Assembly: GCA_900550505.1 (NCBI GenBank)
Contig: URSI01000073.1
Location: 1 to 6,282, forward strand
Direction: 5' to 3'
Origin: an uncultured Eubacteriales bacterium
GTDB taxonomy: Bacteria; Bacillota; Clostridia; Oscillospirales; CAG-382
DNA: 6,282 nucleotides
Part shown: positions 5,993 to 6,282 of the stretch, piece after piece
Layout of the letters: every line of letters begins with the position of its first letter
Numbering within the stretch: the first letter of the stretch is position 1
Translations under genes and position numbers: made by a program
The notes under the pieces: generated by a model
Database searches by the model: none
Seen by the model: only the letters and a program-made list of their open reading frames with translations
Told to the model about the DNA's origin: nothing

Positions 5993-6281
5993 CTTCCTCA
6001 AAAGCCTCCGTACAAACCTCATCAAGGCAATACTTACCGCGCGCCGGCGCTTCCCTGTTTATCCAGCGACCGTTCGTAAAATCCGGGATCGCGACCGGGG
6101 CGCTGCCGCAATTGATCGACGCTTCGCTGAGAGGTGTCACCGCCATCCAGGATGCTGTGTCGTAAACATCTATCGGAGTCTGAACGCCGTCTCGCACGGC
6201 TTCTATAAAGGCACGCTGCACGAGATAATCCATGCCGCCATGCCCGGCTTTCACGCCGGCATCGCGGTATTCGCGCCAAAG
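5985..6281 (-). CDS. C-terminal end of a Gfo/Idh/MocA-family protein, GH109-like (partial)
   Basis: The frame is open to the right window edge, so only the last 98 residues are seen; the in-frame GTG at 6254 is internal, since 'WREYRDAG' precedes it in frame. The block 'GHGGMDYLVQRAFIEAV', then 'PIDVYDTASWMAVTPLSEASI' and 'APVAIPDFTNGRW', is the C-terminal signature of the Gfo/Idh/MocA subgroup that includes GH109 alpha-N-acetylgalactosaminidases, NAD-dependent enzymes that act by transient oxidation. The NAD-binding Rossmann domain and catalytic residues lie outside the window. Its place directly before an N-acetylhexosamine kinase fits release of GalNAc or a related sugar, but a plain sugar dehydrogenase of the same fold is equally compatible. 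The gene ends with TGA at 5987-5985, overlapping nahK by 8 bases. No signal peptide can be judged. Confidence 0.75.
   Translation of the reverse strand, partial: LWREYRDAGVKAGHGGMDYLVQRAFIEAVRDGVQTPIDVYDTASWMAVTPLSEASINCGSAPVAIPDFTNGRWINREAPARGKYCLDEVCTEAFEEDA
5993..6009 (-). promoter_or_regulatory. Ribosome binding region deciding the nahK start
   Basis: Two purine blocks precede ATG 5992: GGAGG (6009-6005, 12 bases away) and GAGGAAG (5999-5993, adjoining the ATG). Neither is at ideal spacing, which fits a start that depends on ribosomes finishing the overlapping upstream gene. Confidence 0.45.
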
Positions 6282-6282
6282 A

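Noticed and set aside
6034..6279. 81-codon Arg-rich minus-strand frame at the right edge
   Set aside because: It is a shifted reading of the GH109-like gene, whose own frame carries the conserved 'GHGGMDYL' and 'IPDFTNG' blocks.

Overview
The window looks like a piece of a gut-type Firmicutes (Clostridia) chromosome. This is inferred from AGGAGG-type ribosome binding sites, U-rich intrinsic terminators, a single-pass Gram-positive-style surface protein, an XRE-regulator-like C-terminus typical of Clostridia, and closest remembered relatives for every enzyme. No rRNA, tRNA, CRISPR array, insertion sequence or phage gene was seen. Species cannot be fixed from the sequence.

Layout. Positions 1-451 (+) hold the 3' end of a gene resembling the C-terminal helical region of XRE-type regulators. 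It meets the rest of the window convergently across about 250 bp (452-699) that contain a terminator for each direction. All other genes are on the minus strand. Read in transcription order (right to left) they are: the 3' end of a Gfo/Idh/MocA-fold protein, GH109-like (6281-5985); an N-acetylhexosamine 1-kinase, NahK (5992-4937); glucosamine-6-phosphate deaminase, NagB (4924-4139); and an N-acylglucosamine 2-epimerase, AGE (4126-2906). These four are overlapping or 12 bp apart, share an operon, and end at a strong terminator at 2868-2896. Immediately after comes a separate unit: a consensus promoter (TTGACA-17-TATAAT, 2859-2831) driving a secreted, membrane-anchored DUF4855 protein with an N-terminal discoidin-like domain (2793-700). 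It ends at a terminator at 498-526.

Together the enzymes describe use of N-acetylhexosamines from host-type glycans such as mucin or milk oligosaccharides. The GH109-like protein may release or oxidise a sugar, NahK makes HexNAc-1-phosphate, AGE interconverts ManNAc and GlcNAc, and NagB feeds GlcN-6-P into glycolysis. NagA and a HexNAc 6-kinase, needed to link these steps, are not in the window.

The most interesting object is the DUF4855 gene. Its reading frame is broken by one in-frame TAG inside the discoidin-like domain, with about four residues missing at that spot compared with relatives, while the rest of the frame is intact and the promoter is near perfect. The DUF4855 region itself reads as an eight-stranded beta/alpha barrel with glutamates after strands 4 and 7, the arrangement of clan GH-A glycosidases, so it is a candidate uncharacterised surface glycoside hydrolase.
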